From JAAYEA01 sp012689325 (GTDB taxonomy: Bacteria; Chloroflexota; Anaerolineae; JAAYEA01), in assembly GCA_036841525.1 (NCBI GenBank), contig DAITVZ010000010.1, positions 25,358 through 89,357 on the forward strand: DNA of 64,000 bases, read 5' to 3'. This document shows, one piece after another, positions 24,779 through 33,322 of this stretch; the stretch's first letter is position 1, and each line of letters opens with the position of its first letter. The notes below the pieces were generated by a model. It was not told the DNA's origin and ran no database searches. It was given only the letters and a program-made list of their open reading frames with translations. A program made the translations under genes and the position numbers.

Positions 24779-25744
24779 CTAGATATCCCGCAGGTCCAGC
24801 CAGGCGCGTTCTTGATCCGTCAGCTTGACCTCGAAGGCGCGCAGGTTGTCCGCCAGCTCGTCCCGGCTGGCCGCGCCGACGATGGGATAGACGTTCAGCC
24901 CAGAGCCCAACATGAAGGCCAGCACGATCTGCGGCACGTTCACGCCCCGCTGCCGCGCCAATTCCGTCGCCCGCGCCAGCCGGCGCAAGTTCACCTCGTG
25001 GCAATAGGCCGTCTGCGCGGCGCGATCCAGCGTCGGCGCCATCTCGGCATAGTTCTCCGGCGTGACGCGCCCGGAAAAGAGCCCCCGCGCCAGGCTCGAA
25101 TAGGCCAACAGCGGCATCTGGCTGGCGGCGTACCACGCCCGCGCCGCCTCATGCTGCGGCCCGCTCACCGTCACGCAGCCAGGGCCCCAGGGGTCCAGCA
25201 CCTGCTCGGCCAGCCCGAAATTGGGGCTGCTGGCGGTGAAGGGCGTCAGCCCGTGGTCGGCGGCATAGGCGTTGGCCTCGGCGATACGCTGATGGGTCCA
25301 GTTGGAGCCGCCAAAGGCGCGCACCTTGCCCGCGCGCAGGTGCTCGTTCAGCACCTCCACGATCGGCCCCACCGCCACGTCGGGATCGTCGCGGTGCAAC
25401 AGGTAGACGTCCACATAGTCGGTCCTCAGCCGCGCCAGCGAGTCGTGGAGGTCCGCCGTCAGGTCAAAGGGGGTCACCCGCTTGCGGTCGGCGTTGTGGT
25501 GGCACCCCTTGGTCACGATGAGGACCTGCTCGCGGTTGCCTCGTTCCTGCATCCACGCGCCGATCCCCCGCTCGCTATTACCCCCGGCATAGACCCACGC
25601 CGTGTCCAGCGTGGTGCAACCCAACTCCAGCGCGGCGTCCAGCAGCGCAAAGCTGCGCTCGCGCTCCCTGATATCGACGATCATCGTCCCCAGCACCAGC
25701 CGGGATGCCGGCTTGGCCACGCCGGGGATTACGCCGTATTCCAT
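24779..25744 (-). CDS. aldo/keto reductase
   Basis: A 321-residue NADPH-dependent TIM-barrel reductase. The catalytic set is visible: Asp and Tyr in TTLDTAWVYAGG, Lys in LIVTKGCHH, and His in YLLHRDDP; AFGGSNW and YPIVGAAS correspond to cofactor-binding strands. The ATG at 25744 has AAGGAGA at a good distance; a GTG three codons upstream is too close to it. Likely reduces or oxidises a sugar or aldehyde derived from glycan breakdown. It is 23 bases from the mannosidase gene and about 100 bases after the Gfo/Idh gene. Confidence 0.9.
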   Translation of the reverse strand: MEYGVIPGVAKPASRLVLGTMIVDIRERERSFALLDAALELGCTTLDTAWVYAGGNSERGIGAWMQERGNREQVLIVTKGCHHNADRKRVTPFDLTADLHDSLARLRTDYVDVYLLHRDDPDVAVGPIVEVLNEHLRAGKVRAFGGSNWTHQRIAEANAYAADHGLTPFTASSPNFGLAEQVLDPWGPGCVTVSGPQHEAARAWYAASQMPLLAYSSLARGLFSGRVTPENYAEMAPTLDRAAQTAYCHEVNLRRLARATELARQRGVNVPQIVLAFMLGSGLNVYPIVGAASRDELADNLRAFEVKLTDQERAWLDLRDI

Positions 25745-25844
25745 GCTTGTCACTCTCCTTGCTCAGTCCGCGCACGCCCATCGCTTTCCGCTCGCACGGG
25801 TTCTTGGTCCTGCGATACGCGATCAGCGATCGACCATATGCACC

Positions 25845-26816
25845 CTACTCCATCGGATAGCGGACGCCGAGCGACCGTCGCGCCTGCTCCAGCGTCTCGG
25901 CAATGGCGATGGACTCGTCCAGTGGCATGACGGCGCTCTCCTTCTTGCCGGCGCGGAGGCACTCCATCACCTCCATCGCCTCGAAGCGATAGCCCCACTC
26001 GCCTTCCCACTCCACCGGCTCCTGGCCCGGCCGGCGCAGGATGGCCTTGGCGCCATGCCAAAAGGCCGGCAGATAGATCGAGCCTTCCGTGCCGTCGATG
26101 CGGGCCTCCTGCGGGGTGCTAACGCGGACAGCGCAGGCAAGCTGGGCCGCCCGGCCGCCCTCGTAGCCCAGCAGCAGCTCCACCTGCTCGTCCACGCCGG
26201 TCTCGCCAACGTGCCCCGTCACCTGCAGCGTCTTGGGCGCGCCCATGACCATGTAGGCAAAGGCCACCACGTAGACGCCCACGTCCAGCAGTGCGCCGCC
26301 GCCCAGCTCGGGGTTCAGCAACCGGCTCTGAGGGTTCCAGGCGGTGCGGAAGCCAAAGTCGGCGGTGAGCAGCCGCGGCTCGCCGATGGCCCCCTCCGCG
26401 AGCCATCTCCGCGCCTGCACCACGGTGGGGTTGAAGCGGGTCCACATGGCTTCCATCAGGAACACGCCATTGGCCCGCGCGCATGCGGCCATCTCGCGCA
26501 CCCGCTGGGCGTTGATCTCCATCGGCTTTTCGCAGAGCACCGCCTTGCCATGCTCCATGCAGAGGATGGCGTGCTCCTTGTGGAAGGGGTGCGGCGAGGC
26601 CACATAGACAGCGTCCACCTCGGGATCGCGGGCCAGCTCCTCATAGCTGCCATACGCCCGCTGGAAACCGTGCTTGGCGGCGAACTCGGCGGCGCGCTCC
26701 TGCGAGCGCGACCCCACCGCCAGCCGCACGGCGTCCTCCACTTTGGCCAGATCGGTGGTAAAGAGCCCGGCGATCCGCCCTGGGCCCAGGATGCCCCATC
26801 GTATCGGTTTGCTCAT
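25845..26816 (-). CDS. Gfo/Idh/MocA family oxidoreductase
   Basis: A 323-residue two-domain sugar oxidoreductase. The Rossmann motif IRWGILGPGRIAG opens the protein, and the conserved CEKPMEINAQ loop near residue 95 carries the catalytic Lys and binds NAD(P). The C-terminal alpha/beta domain includes GGGALLDVGVYVV, with the Asp typical of the family. Members act on inositols, N-acetyl sugars and other polyols. As first gene of the glycan operon (26816 down to 18739) it may process a released monosaccharide or, like GH109-type relatives, act as an NAD-dependent glycosidase. Confidence 0.9.
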   Translation of the reverse strand: MSKPIRWGILGPGRIAGLFTTDLAKVEDAVRLAVGSRSQERAAEFAAKHGFQRAYGSYEELARDPEVDAVYVASPHPFHKEHAILCMEHGKAVLCEKPMEINAQRVREMAACARANGVFLMEAMWTRFNPTVVQARRWLAEGAIGEPRLLTADFGFRTAWNPQSRLLNPELGGGALLDVGVYVVAFAYMVMGAPKTLQVTGHVGETGVDEQVELLLGYEGGRAAQLACAVRVSTPQEARIDGTEGSIYLPAFWHGAKAILRRPGQEPVEWEGEWGYRFEAMEVMECLRAGKKESAVMPLDESIAIAETLEQARRSLGVRYPME

Positions 26817-26863
26817 GTCGATCTCCTTTGGCGTTCATGCTCCGGCGCGGCGCGCCGGCCACC

Positions 26864-26891
26864 ATGATACCATCAACCACCGGCGCGGCAA
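26864..26891 (-). promoter_or_regulatory. putative promoter of glycan operon
   Basis: Minus strand TTGCCG (26886-26891), 16-base spacer, TATCAT (26864-26869), about 48 bases before the Gfo/Idh start. The -35 is divergent from that of the M42 gene 18 bases away. Confidence 0.5.
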
Positions 26892-26909
26892 AAGAGGGAA
26901 GACGATTTG

Positions 26910-26938
26910 TTGCCGCGCCTCGCGAATTGCACTATACT
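26910..26938 (+). promoter_or_regulatory. putative promoter of M42 peptidase operon
   Basis: TTGCCG (26910-26915), 17-base spacer, TATACT (26933-26938), about 75 bases before the ATG. Confidence 0.6.
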
Positions 26939-27013
26939 GGCGCCGCACCAAGACGTGCTACGCGGGGAGGCGGCCAGCCCCCCACTACCAGGCGCCAGAC
27001 CAGAGGAGAACGC

Positions 27014-28084
27014 ATGGACCACACCACCAGGCTACTCAAGGAACTCACCGAAGCGGCAGGCGTGCCCGGATACGAGGCGCCCGTGCGCGGCGTCGTGCGC
27101 CGCTACATGCAGCCGCTGGGCACCCTCTCCACCGACGGCATCGGCAGCGTGATCTGCCAGCAAGGCCAGTCCGGCCCCCGGGTGATGATCGCCGGCCACA
27201 TGGACGAGATCGGCTTCATGATCCATCACATCACCGAGGACGGCTTCCTGCGCTTTCACCCCCTCGGCGGCTGGTGGGACCAGGTGCTGCTGGCCCAGCG
27301 CGTTATCGTCAAGACCCACAAGGGCGACGTGCCCGGCGTCATCGGCGCCAAGCCGCCCCACTTGCTCCCTCCCGACGAGCGCGACAAGATCGTCAAGAAG
27401 GACGATATGTACATCGACATCGGCGCCACCAGCAAGGACGAGGTGGCCGAGATCGGCGTGCGGCTCGGCGACCCGGTCATCCCCGACGCCGATTTCCAGG
27501 TGCTGGCCCAAGGCGATCGCTACATGAGCAAGGGCTTTGACGACCGCATCGGCGTGGCTCTGGTCATCGACACCCTCCGCCACTTTGCTGGGGCGGCGCA
27601 CCCCAACGCGATCTATGGCGCGGCCACGGTGATGGAGGAGGTCGGGCTGCGCGGGGCCAAGACCAGCGCCGAGGCGATCAACCCGGACGTGTGCATCGTC
27701 TTGGAGTCGGATATCTGCGGCGATCTGCCCGGCATCAAGCCCGAGACCTCCAGCATCAAGCTGGGCAAAGGCCCTTCGATGCTTCTGCTGGACGCGCGCA
27801 TGATCCCCAACCTCGCGCTGCGCGACCTGGTCATCGAGACGGCGGAGGCGCTGGGCATCCCCTTGCAGCTTTCCGCGCTCACCGGCGGCGCCACCGATGG
27901 CGGCATCGTCCATCTCCATCGCACGGGCGTGCCCACGGTGGTGTTGGCCGTACCGGCGAGGCACATCCACAGCCACTCGGCGATCATCCACCGCGCCGAC
28001 TATGACCGAGCGCTCCAACTGCTCATCGGCCTGGTTGGGCGCCTCGACGCGGCGACGGTCGCCAGCCTGACCCAGTACCCCTGA
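27014..28084 (+). CDS. M42 family metallopeptidase (glutamyl/deblocking aminopeptidase type)
   Basis: A 356-residue cytoplasmic co-catalytic zinc aminopeptidase of the FrvX/PepA type, forming large tetrahedral assemblies in characterised members. Metal and catalytic residues: His62 and Asp64 in AGHMDEIGFM, Asp of KGFDDRIGVAL, the Glu pair in VMEEVGLRG, Asp/Glu of VLESDICGD and His of VPARHIHSHS. AGAGGAG lies before the ATG. It releases amino acids from short peptides such as those imported by the ABC system. First gene of a three-gene unit with a CDP-alcohol phosphatidyltransferase and an acyltransferase; a functional link to lipid synthesis is not obvious. Confidence 0.93.
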   Translation: MDHTTRLLKELTEAAGVPGYEAPVRGVVRRYMQPLGTLSTDGIGSVICQQGQSGPRVMIAGHMDEIGFMIHHITEDGFLRFHPLGGWWDQVLLAQRVIVKTHKGDVPGVIGAKPPHLLPPDERDKIVKKDDMYIDIGATSKDEVAEIGVRLGDPVIPDADFQVLAQGDRYMSKGFDDRIGVALVIDTLRHFAGAAHPNAIYGAATVMEEVGLRGAKTSAEAINPDVCIVLESDICGDLPGIKPETSSIKLGKGPSMLLLDARMIPNLALRDLVIETAEALGIPLQLSALTGGATDGGIVHLHRTGVPTVVLAVPARHIHSHSAIIHRADYDRALQLLIGLVGRLDAATVASLTQYP

Positions 28085-28094
28085 GAGGTGCCCC

Positions 28095-28778
28095 ATGGCG
28101 CAGACGCAACCCAAACACCGGCTCAACGTAGCGAATCTGATCACCGTCTCGCGGTTTCCCGTCCTGGTGCTGGTCGTGGTGATGCTCTACCACGGCAGCG
28201 CGCTGATCCGGCTCCTCGCCGCCCCCGCCATCCTCGTCCTGATCCTCATGGACACGCTGGATGGGGTGGTGGCGCGGCGACGGCATGAGGAGACGCTGGT
28301 GGGCAGCGCCCTGGACATCGCCGCCGACCGCGCCGTCGAGGTGGTTCTTTGGATCGTCTACGCCTCGCTGGGGCTGATCTCGCTGGCCATACCCGTCACC
28401 TTTGTCATCCGCGGCGCCCTCACCGACTCGATCCGCAACGTGGCCCTGCAGCATGGCAAATCGGCGCACAGCATGATGCGCACCGGCATCGGGCATTGGC
28501 TGGTCGCTTCGTCGCCCATGCGCACCGGCTATGCCGTGGTCAAGATCGTCGCGTTCATCACCCTGGCGATCGCGCTCTCCATGGCCTCGCCTGGCGGCAG
28601 CAGCCCGCTGGAGCCCCTGGTCCGGACCGTGGCCAATGTGGCGACCTGGCTCTCGCTGGTCCTCTGTATCCTGCGCGGGTTGCCGGTGATCATGGAGATG
28701 CCCAAGCTCTTTTCTTCGTCGGACCTTGTCGCCGCGCCCGAGCACAAGCGCCAAACGCCGGCCAGGCCAGGGGAATAG
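28095..28778 (+). CDS. CDP-alcohol phosphatidyltransferase family protein
   Basis: A 227-residue membrane enzyme with the full CDP-OH-P signature: D-x2-D-G-x2-A-R, then G-x3-D-x3-D, read as DTLDGVVARR followed by GSALDIAADRA. Six hydrophobic segments are visible. Members transfer a phosphatidyl group from CDP-diacylglycerol to glycerol-phosphate, inositol-phosphate or similar alcohols. It starts 10 bases after the M42 stop and ends 6 bases before the acyltransferase. This pairing is like the PgsA/PatA pairing of phosphatidylinositol-based glycolipid loci, so synthesis of an unusual phospholipid is possible; the alcohol acceptor cannot be told. Confidence 0.87.
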   Translation: MAQTQPKHRLNVANLITVSRFPVLVLVVVMLYHGSALIRLLAAPAILVLILMDTLDGVVARRRHEETLVGSALDIAADRAVEVVLWIVYASLGLISLAIPVTFVIRGALTDSIRNVALQHGKSAHSMMRTGIGHWLVASSPMRTGYAVVKIVAFITLAIALSMASPGGSSPLEPLVRTVANVATWLSLVLCILRGLPVIMEMPKLFSSSDLVAAPEHKRQTPARPGE

Positions 28779-28784
28779 CCGCCT

Positions 28785-29687
28785 ATGCGATTCCAGGATC
28801 TCTTTCATGGTGAACGCCTAACCGAGGTCGGCCTCTTTATCGGCCACCACATGCCCACCTGGTTCGGCCATGCGCTGGCCAGAGTGGTGTCCTGGTTCAT
28901 CTGCCTCTTTCGGCCGGCCATCTATGGCGTCGTCGCCGCCAACCTCCGGCAGATCTTGGGCCCTGGCGCCCGCAGCAAGGATATGCGGACCGTGGCCTGC
29001 CGGCTTTTCTACCACGCCGGACAGACCTATTACGACTTTTACCACGTCCTGGACGCGCCGCGCGAGTCGCTGCCGGACATGATGCCGCTGGACGCGCCGC
29101 TGATGGAGATGATCGCCGCGGAGCGGGCGCAGGGCCATGGGGTGCTGCTTGCGGTGGCCCACATGAGCAACTTTGACCTGGCCGCGCTCTCTTTGGGCGC
29201 GCGGGGCCTGTCCGCCCAAGTGCTCTCCCTGTCCAGGCCCCCGGGCGGCTTCACCATCCTCAACCGCATCCGGGCCCAGGCTGGGCACGAGATGACGCCC
29301 ATCAGCCCGCAGGCCCTGCGGCAAGCCATCCAGCGCCTCAAGCAAGGCGGAATCGTGGTCACGGCCCTGGATCGCCCGGTGCCAGAGGATGAGCCGACCG
29401 TCGAGTTCTTTGGCCGGCGCTCGTACCTGGGCACCGGCCCCGCGCGGCTGTCCCTGGCCACCGGCGCGACGCTCATCGTGGTCAGTCCCTATTACGTCCC
29501 GCGGCAGGGCTACCGGCTGGCCGTTCTCGGCCCCATCGAGGTGGCGCGCAGCGGCGACCGCACGCACGACGTCGCGGTCACCATGGCGCGATTGGCTGGC
29601 ATCCTGGAGGAGCTCGTGCGCCCGCGCCCCCATCAGTGGTTGATGTTCTACCCGGTTTGGCCCCCAGCGGACGCGCCCGAGGTTTAG
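28785..29687 (+). CDS. LpxL/PatA-like lysophospholipid acyltransferase
   Basis: A 300-residue member of the lauroyl/HtrB-type acyltransferase superfamily. The catalytic HX4D motif is VAHMSNFDLAA, and the second conserved region ALDRPVPEDEP with the following FFGRR matches the glycerol-phosphate or sugar-binding motif. A membrane-associated N-terminal segment (WFGHALARVVSWFICLF) is present. As no other lipid A genes are seen and the phylum largely lacks lipopolysaccharide, acylation of a glycolipid or phospholipid is more likely than lipid A synthesis. Its stop overlaps the stop of the convergent YkvA gene by four bases. Confidence 0.85.
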   Translation: MRFQDLFHGERLTEVGLFIGHHMPTWFGHALARVVSWFICLFRPAIYGVVAANLRQILGPGARSKDMRTVACRLFYHAGQTYYDFYHVLDAPRESLPDMMPLDAPLMEMIAAERAQGHGVLLAVAHMSNFDLAALSLGARGLSAQVLSLSRPPGGFTILNRIRAQAGHEMTPISPQALRQAIQRLKQGGIVVTALDRPVPEDEPTVEFFGRRSYLGTGPARLSLATGATLIVVSPYYVPRQGYRLAVLGPIEVARSGDRTHDVAVTMARLAGILEELVRPRPHQWLMFYPVWPPADAPEV

Positions 29688-30070
29688 CGCAGCGCCCGCC
29701 AGACGAGCCAGATGGTCAGCGCGGCCAGGGCGAGCCAGACCAGGACCACCAGCGCCGCCACGGCCTTAGTCTTGCCCATCTGCATGCTCATGTGGGCGGC
29801 CCGCATGCGGCAATCAGCCATCACCGGCTCGGGCACCAGCTTGATCGCCACGATGATGCCCAGCGGGACCAGGATGAGATCGTCCAGCGAGCCCAAGAAG
29901 GGGATAAAGTCGGGGATCAGATCGATGGGGCTGACCGCATAGAGCACCACCAGCGCCGCCAGCGCTTTGGCATACCAGGGCGTGCGGCGGTCGCGGACAG
30001 CCAGGTACAGCGCCAGGGTCTCGGCTCGGAGCACATCAGCGCGGTCGCGCCAGGAAGCGAGCCAACCCAT
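29684..30070 (-). CDS. YkvA family protein (DUF1232)
   Basis: A 128-residue small membrane-associated protein. The DUF1232 core is plain: YAVSPIDLIPDFIPFLGSLD followed by DL, then a C-terminal membrane helix (AALVVLVWLALAALTIWLVW). Function of the family is not established. The start at 30070 overlaps the rhomboid stop as TGATG, so the two are translationally coupled; a longer version starting inside the rhomboid gene has no ribosome site. It ends in a tail-to-tail 4-base overlap with the acyltransferase gene. Confidence 0.83.
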   Translation of the reverse strand: MGWLASWRDRADVLRAETLALYLAVRDRRTPWYAKALAALVVLYAVSPIDLIPDFIPFLGSLDDLILVPLGIIVAIKLVPEPVMADCRMRAAHMSMQMGKTKAVAALVVLVWLALAALTIWLVWRALR

Positions 30071-30792
30071 CAGCGATCGTAGGAGCGCGGGTAGCGCGAG
30101 TATGGATCCTGGTAGCCGCTGGCTAGGCGGCGGGGCTGGCACCCCGTGAGCCGGCAGAGCCCGCCCACCACCAGGCCCAATACAAAGCCCCCGATATGGG
30201 CGAACCAGGCCACGCCTCCCGTCTGGGTAATCCCCAGCGAGGCCACCCCGCTAAAGAACTGCAGCACGAACCAACTCCCCAGCACCAGCACCGCGGGCAG
30301 GCTCACCAGCCGCGCGAAAAAGCCGAAAAAGACCAGCGATTCCACCCTCGCCGTCGGGTAAAAGACCATGTACGCCCCCAGCATCCCGGCGATGGCCCCG
30401 CTGGCGCCGATGGCGGGGACCTGCGAGTCGGGAGCCACGGCCACCTGCGCCAGCGCCGCGCCCACCCCGCAGGCCAGATAGACAATCAGGTAACGGGCAT
30501 GGCCCAGCGCATCCTCCACGTTGTCGCCAAAGATGAGCAGGTAGAGCATATTGCTCAGGATGTGCATCCAGCCCCCGTGCATGAACATCGACGTGATCAG
30601 CGTCATGGCGGCGGCCAGGTCCAGCTCGTTCACGATCCGATACGGCACGACGCCCCACTCCATGAACCGAGCGTTCCGGGCTTGCTCCGGCAGCATCACC
30701 TCGTAGAGGAACACCAAGACGTTAATGGCAATGATCAGGATGGTCAGCACCGGCCGCCGGTGGGTCGGGTTGATGTCTCGCACAGGGATCAT
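30070..30792 (-). CDS. rhomboid family intramembrane serine protease
   Basis: A 240-residue rhomboid. The six-helix core carries HGGWMHILSNM (72-82, the conserved N-terminal His/Asn region), the catalytic Ser131 in GASGAIAGMLG and His199 in AHIGGFVLG. The C-terminal tail after residue 215 is soluble and Arg/Tyr-rich. Rhomboids cleave membrane-embedded substrates; the substrate here is unknown. Cotranscribed with YkvA. A -10-like TATACT sits at 30845-30850 on the minus strand but the -35 is poor (TTAGCG, 18-base spacer). Confidence 0.92.
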   Translation of the reverse strand: MIPVRDINPTHRRPVLTILIIAINVLVFLYEVMLPEQARNARFMEWGVVPYRIVNELDLAAAMTLITSMFMHGGWMHILSNMLYLLIFGDNVEDALGHARYLIVYLACGVGAALAQVAVAPDSQVPAIGASGAIAGMLGAYMVFYPTARVESLVFFGFFARLVSLPAVLVLGSWFVLQFFSGVASLGITQTGGVAWFAHIGGFVLGLVVGGLCRLTGCQPRRLASGYQDPYSRYPRSYDR

Positions 30793-30893
30793 CGCGCTTC
30801 TCCTTCCATACCTTGCTCGCGGGTGGCCGCAGAGCGACGTCTCCAGTATAGCACGTTTGCCCCTCCGCCGCTAACCGCAAGCCCCCCGTCCGA

Positions 30894-30921
30894 TTGCCGC
30901 AAGCCGCGGCCCGGCTATAAT
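30894..30921 (+). promoter_or_regulatory. promoter of zinc alcohol dehydrogenase gene
   Basis: TTGCCG (30894-30899), 16-base spacer, TATAAT (30916-30921), 36 bases before the ATG. Confidence 0.72.
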
Positions 30922-30957
30922 AGAGCCACGCAACCCATGCGAGAGAAGGAGGCCCCC

Positions 30958-31998
30958 ATGACCATGGTTAACCGCGCGCTCCTGCTGGACGCCCAGCACA
31001 GGCTGTGGATTGAGGAGCGCCCCGTGCCCGAGCCCGCCGAGGGTGAGGTGTTGGTGCGCATCCGCGCCAACGGCATCTGCGGCTCGGACATTCACTTTTA
31101 CGAGCGGGGCGCGCTCGGCCCCTATACCGTGCAAGAGCCCTATACCCCTGGCCACGAGGCCGCCGGCGAGATTGTCGCGCTGGGTCAGGACGTGACCCGG
31201 CGCCGCGTCGGCCAGGCCGTCTGCATCGAGCCGGGGATCCCCTGCCGTCGCTGCCGCTACTGCAAGATGGGCCGCTATAACCAGTGCCGCGACGTCCGCT
31301 TCCTCTCCGTGCCGGGGATCGACGGGACCTTTTGCGATTACGTCGCCGTGCCTTGGGATTTCGCGCACCCCCTGCCGGAGGGCATGACCTGGGAGCAGGG
31401 CGCCGCCATCGAGCCGGTGGCCGTGGCGGTCCACGCCGTCAACCGCGCCAGGGTCGCCCCCGGCGCCACCGTCGCCGTGCTGGGCGCCGGGCCCATCGGG
31501 CTGCTGGTCGCCGAGGCCGCGCTGGCCGCCGGCGCCGGAAAGGTCATCACCCTGGACCGCCAGGCCTCCCGCTTGGCCCAGGCCGCCGCGCTGGGCGCCC
31601 AGACCGTCAACATCGCCACGGAGGACGCCTTGCTGGCCGTGCTGGCGCTGACCGAGGGGGAGGGCGCCGACTATACCTTCGAGGCGGCAGGACACTCCTC
31701 AGCCACCATGCTCGCCCCCGAAATCACCGCCATGGCCGGGGTCATCACCCAGGTCGGCTGGCCCGAGATCGAGCGCGTCCCCTACAAGATCGAGACCATC
31801 CTGGCGAAAGAGCTGGACCTGCGCGGCGTGAACCGCTACGCCAACGCCTTCCCGCCGGCCATCAGCCTGGTGGCGCGCGGCGCCATCCGCGTGGAGCCGA
31901 TCATCACCCACCGCTTCCCGCTGGAACGCGCGCCGGAGGCCTTTGCCTTCGCCCACGAACACCCCGAGCAAGTGATCAAGGTGATGGTGCTCAACTAG
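30958..31998 (+). CDS. zinc-dependent MDR alcohol/polyol dehydrogenase
   Basis: A 346-residue medium-chain dehydrogenase. Catalytic zinc residues are Cys in GICGSD, His and Glu in PGHEAAGE; the structural zinc loop has four Cys (PGIPCRRCRYCKMGRYNQC). The NAD(P) fold shows VAVLGAGPIGLLVAE and Asp of TLDRQ, suggesting NAD preference. It most resembles sorbitol/xylitol-type dehydrogenases. GAAGGAGG precedes the ATG; a six-residue-longer version is possible but lacks the ribosome site. Monocistronic, ending at a strong hairpin. Polyol or sugar oxidation in the cytoplasm is the likely role. Confidence 0.9.
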   Translation: MTMVNRALLLDAQHRLWIEERPVPEPAEGEVLVRIRANGICGSDIHFYERGALGPYTVQEPYTPGHEAAGEIVALGQDVTRRRVGQAVCIEPGIPCRRCRYCKMGRYNQCRDVRFLSVPGIDGTFCDYVAVPWDFAHPLPEGMTWEQGAAIEPVAVAVHAVNRARVAPGATVAVLGAGPIGLLVAEAALAAGAGKVITLDRQASRLAQAAALGAQTVNIATEDALLAVLALTEGEGADYTFEAAGHSSATMLAPEITAMAGVITQVGWPEIERVPYKIETILAKELDLRGVNRYANAFPPAISLVARGAIRVEPIITHRFPLERAPEAFAFAHEHPEQVIKVMVLN

Positions 31999-32003
31999 GA
32001 CAA

Positions 32004-32036
32004 AGCGGGTGGGGCCTCCCCCACCCGCTCTCTTGC
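32004..32036. terminator. bidirectional terminator
   Basis: Perfect 11-base arms agcgggtgggg (32004-32014) and ccccacccgct (32019-32029) with loop cctc and a ctctt tail, between convergent genes. Confidence 0.75.
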
Positions 32037-32039
32037 CTA

Positions 32040-32621
32040 TCAGCCGATCTTGGTCAGAAGCACCTCGTCCAGCGTGCGCTTCGGGACGTGGTGTACCTGT
32101 TTTTCGTCGCGGTAGTACTTGATGTCGCCGCTCGGCCCCACCGGCTCCAGCACCACTTGCTCCACTGGAACGCCCAGCGCCAGCACCAGCGAGATGGCGT
32201 AACGCTCAGGGATGGCAAAGAGCTTGCGAATCTCGTCGCGGTTGATCGCCCCCAACATGCAGCCGCCCAACCCGACCTCCGTCGCGCCCAGCATGATCGT
32301 CTGGGCGGCGATGCCGACATCGGTGGCCGCTTCCTTGTTGATCTCGGTGTCGGTGAGCATGACGACATAGCCCGTCGGCCGCTCGCCCTCCGCGGGGCCG
32401 CCCCACCCTTGCAGGTAGCCCGCCCAACGCAGGTGGGCAAAGAGCTTGGCGTTGGCCTCCCCCTCCGCGCAGACAATGTATTTGAGCGGCTGGCGGTTGG
32501 CGGCGGAGCCGGCCTGCCGCGCCATGTCCACGAGCTGGACCAGCGTCTCGGCGGCGATCGGTTTGCCCTGGTCGAAGCGGCGATAGCTGCGGGTCTTGAG
32601 CACCATCTCTTTCAGCTTCAT
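32040..32621 (-). CDS. nitroreductase family flavoprotein
   Basis: A 193-residue FMN-dependent nitroreductase-fold protein, active as a dimer in known members. Family features: TRSYRRFDQGKPI at the start (FMN phosphate contacts), GSAANRQPLKYIV, and GIAAQTIMLGATEVGLGGCM. Start at 32621 follows GGAGG; the frame upstream overlaps the adjacent gene. Nitroreductases reduce quinones, nitro groups or iodotyrosine-like substrates. It lies 26 bases downstream of a flavin reductase-like gene, and the pair could exchange reduced flavin. Confidence 0.87.
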   Translation of the reverse strand: MKLKEMVLKTRSYRRFDQGKPIAAETLVQLVDMARQAGSAANRQPLKYIVCAEGEANAKLFAHLRWAGYLQGWGGPAEGERPTGYVVMLTDTEINKEAATDVGIAAQTIMLGATEVGLGGCMLGAINRDEIRKLFAIPERYAISLVLALGVPVEQVVLEPVGPSGDIKYYRDEKQVHHVPKRTLDEVLLTKIG

Positions 32622-32647
32622 GTTGCCTCCTTGGGTTGGGTGAGGTT

Positions 32648-33244
32648 CTAGTTGTTCTCCACATCCTCGGGCCACGGCCGAAAGCGGTCCACCGGGCAGG
32701 AGGCGAATTCGTCTCGTTCGGCGTACAGGATGCTGCCCTCATAGATATCCGCCACATCCTCGACCGAAGCCGCGACCACCTGTCCCACGATGACCACCAG
32801 CTCGCCCTTTTCGCGCATCTCGGTGGCGCGGTGCCAGAGCAGCGCGCACTCCAGGTGGGCCACGCACTGGGCAATGCGCGGCGGCTTGACCTGCGTCGAG
32901 GGGATCGGCGTCAAGCCGATGGTGGAGACTTCGTTCAGCGTCGGGCCACGCTTGGCCCGCCCCGCCTGGATCACCTGATCGATCAGATCCACCCTGGGAT
33001 AGTTGAACACGAACTCGCCCTGGGTCAGGATGTTGCGATAGGTGTCATGGTAAGAAGCGCACTGCATCATGACCATGTTCGAGCCCACCGGCGTGTTCCA
33101 GGTGTTGACCTCCACCGCCACATGGCCGGTCTCGCTCATCGTCGTCACCAGCGCCACATGGCTAAAGTAGCCCACCTGCTTCCACAGCCAATTCAGGGGC
33201 ATCTGCCCCTTCAACGCCGGATCAAGCTGGATATCGCGCTTCAT
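32648..33244 (-). CDS. flavin reductase-like FMN-binding protein
   Basis: A 198-residue split-barrel flavoprotein of the DIM6/NTAB (FlaRed) family, with VALVTTMSETGHVAVEVNTW for the flavin isoalloxazine/phosphate strand and EFVFNYPRVDLIDQV typical of the middle. ATG 33244 has GAGGCA upstream. Members supply reduced FMN or act as oxygen-insensitive reductases. First gene of a two-gene operon with the nitroreductase and preceded by its own promoter. Confidence 0.85.
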   Translation of the reverse strand: MKRDIQLDPALKGQMPLNWLWKQVGYFSHVALVTTMSETGHVAVEVNTWNTPVGSNMVMMQCASYHDTYRNILTQGEFVFNYPRVDLIDQVIQAGRAKRGPTLNEVSTIGLTPIPSTQVKPPRIAQCVAHLECALLWHRATEMREKGELVVIVGQVVAASVEDVADIYEGSILYAERDEFASCPVDRFRPWPEDVENN

Positions 33245-33322
33245 CTTTTGCCTCCTCGGGAGCTTCCCACGACGCCCCCTGCCCCATTGCCCCCGGCCTT
33301 GCCGGTGCCAGGGCTTGGGCTC

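Noticed and set aside
30845..30874. Promoter for the rhomboid gene (TATACT with TTAGCG)
   Set aside because: The -35 is poor and the spacer is 18, so not listed as a separate feature.
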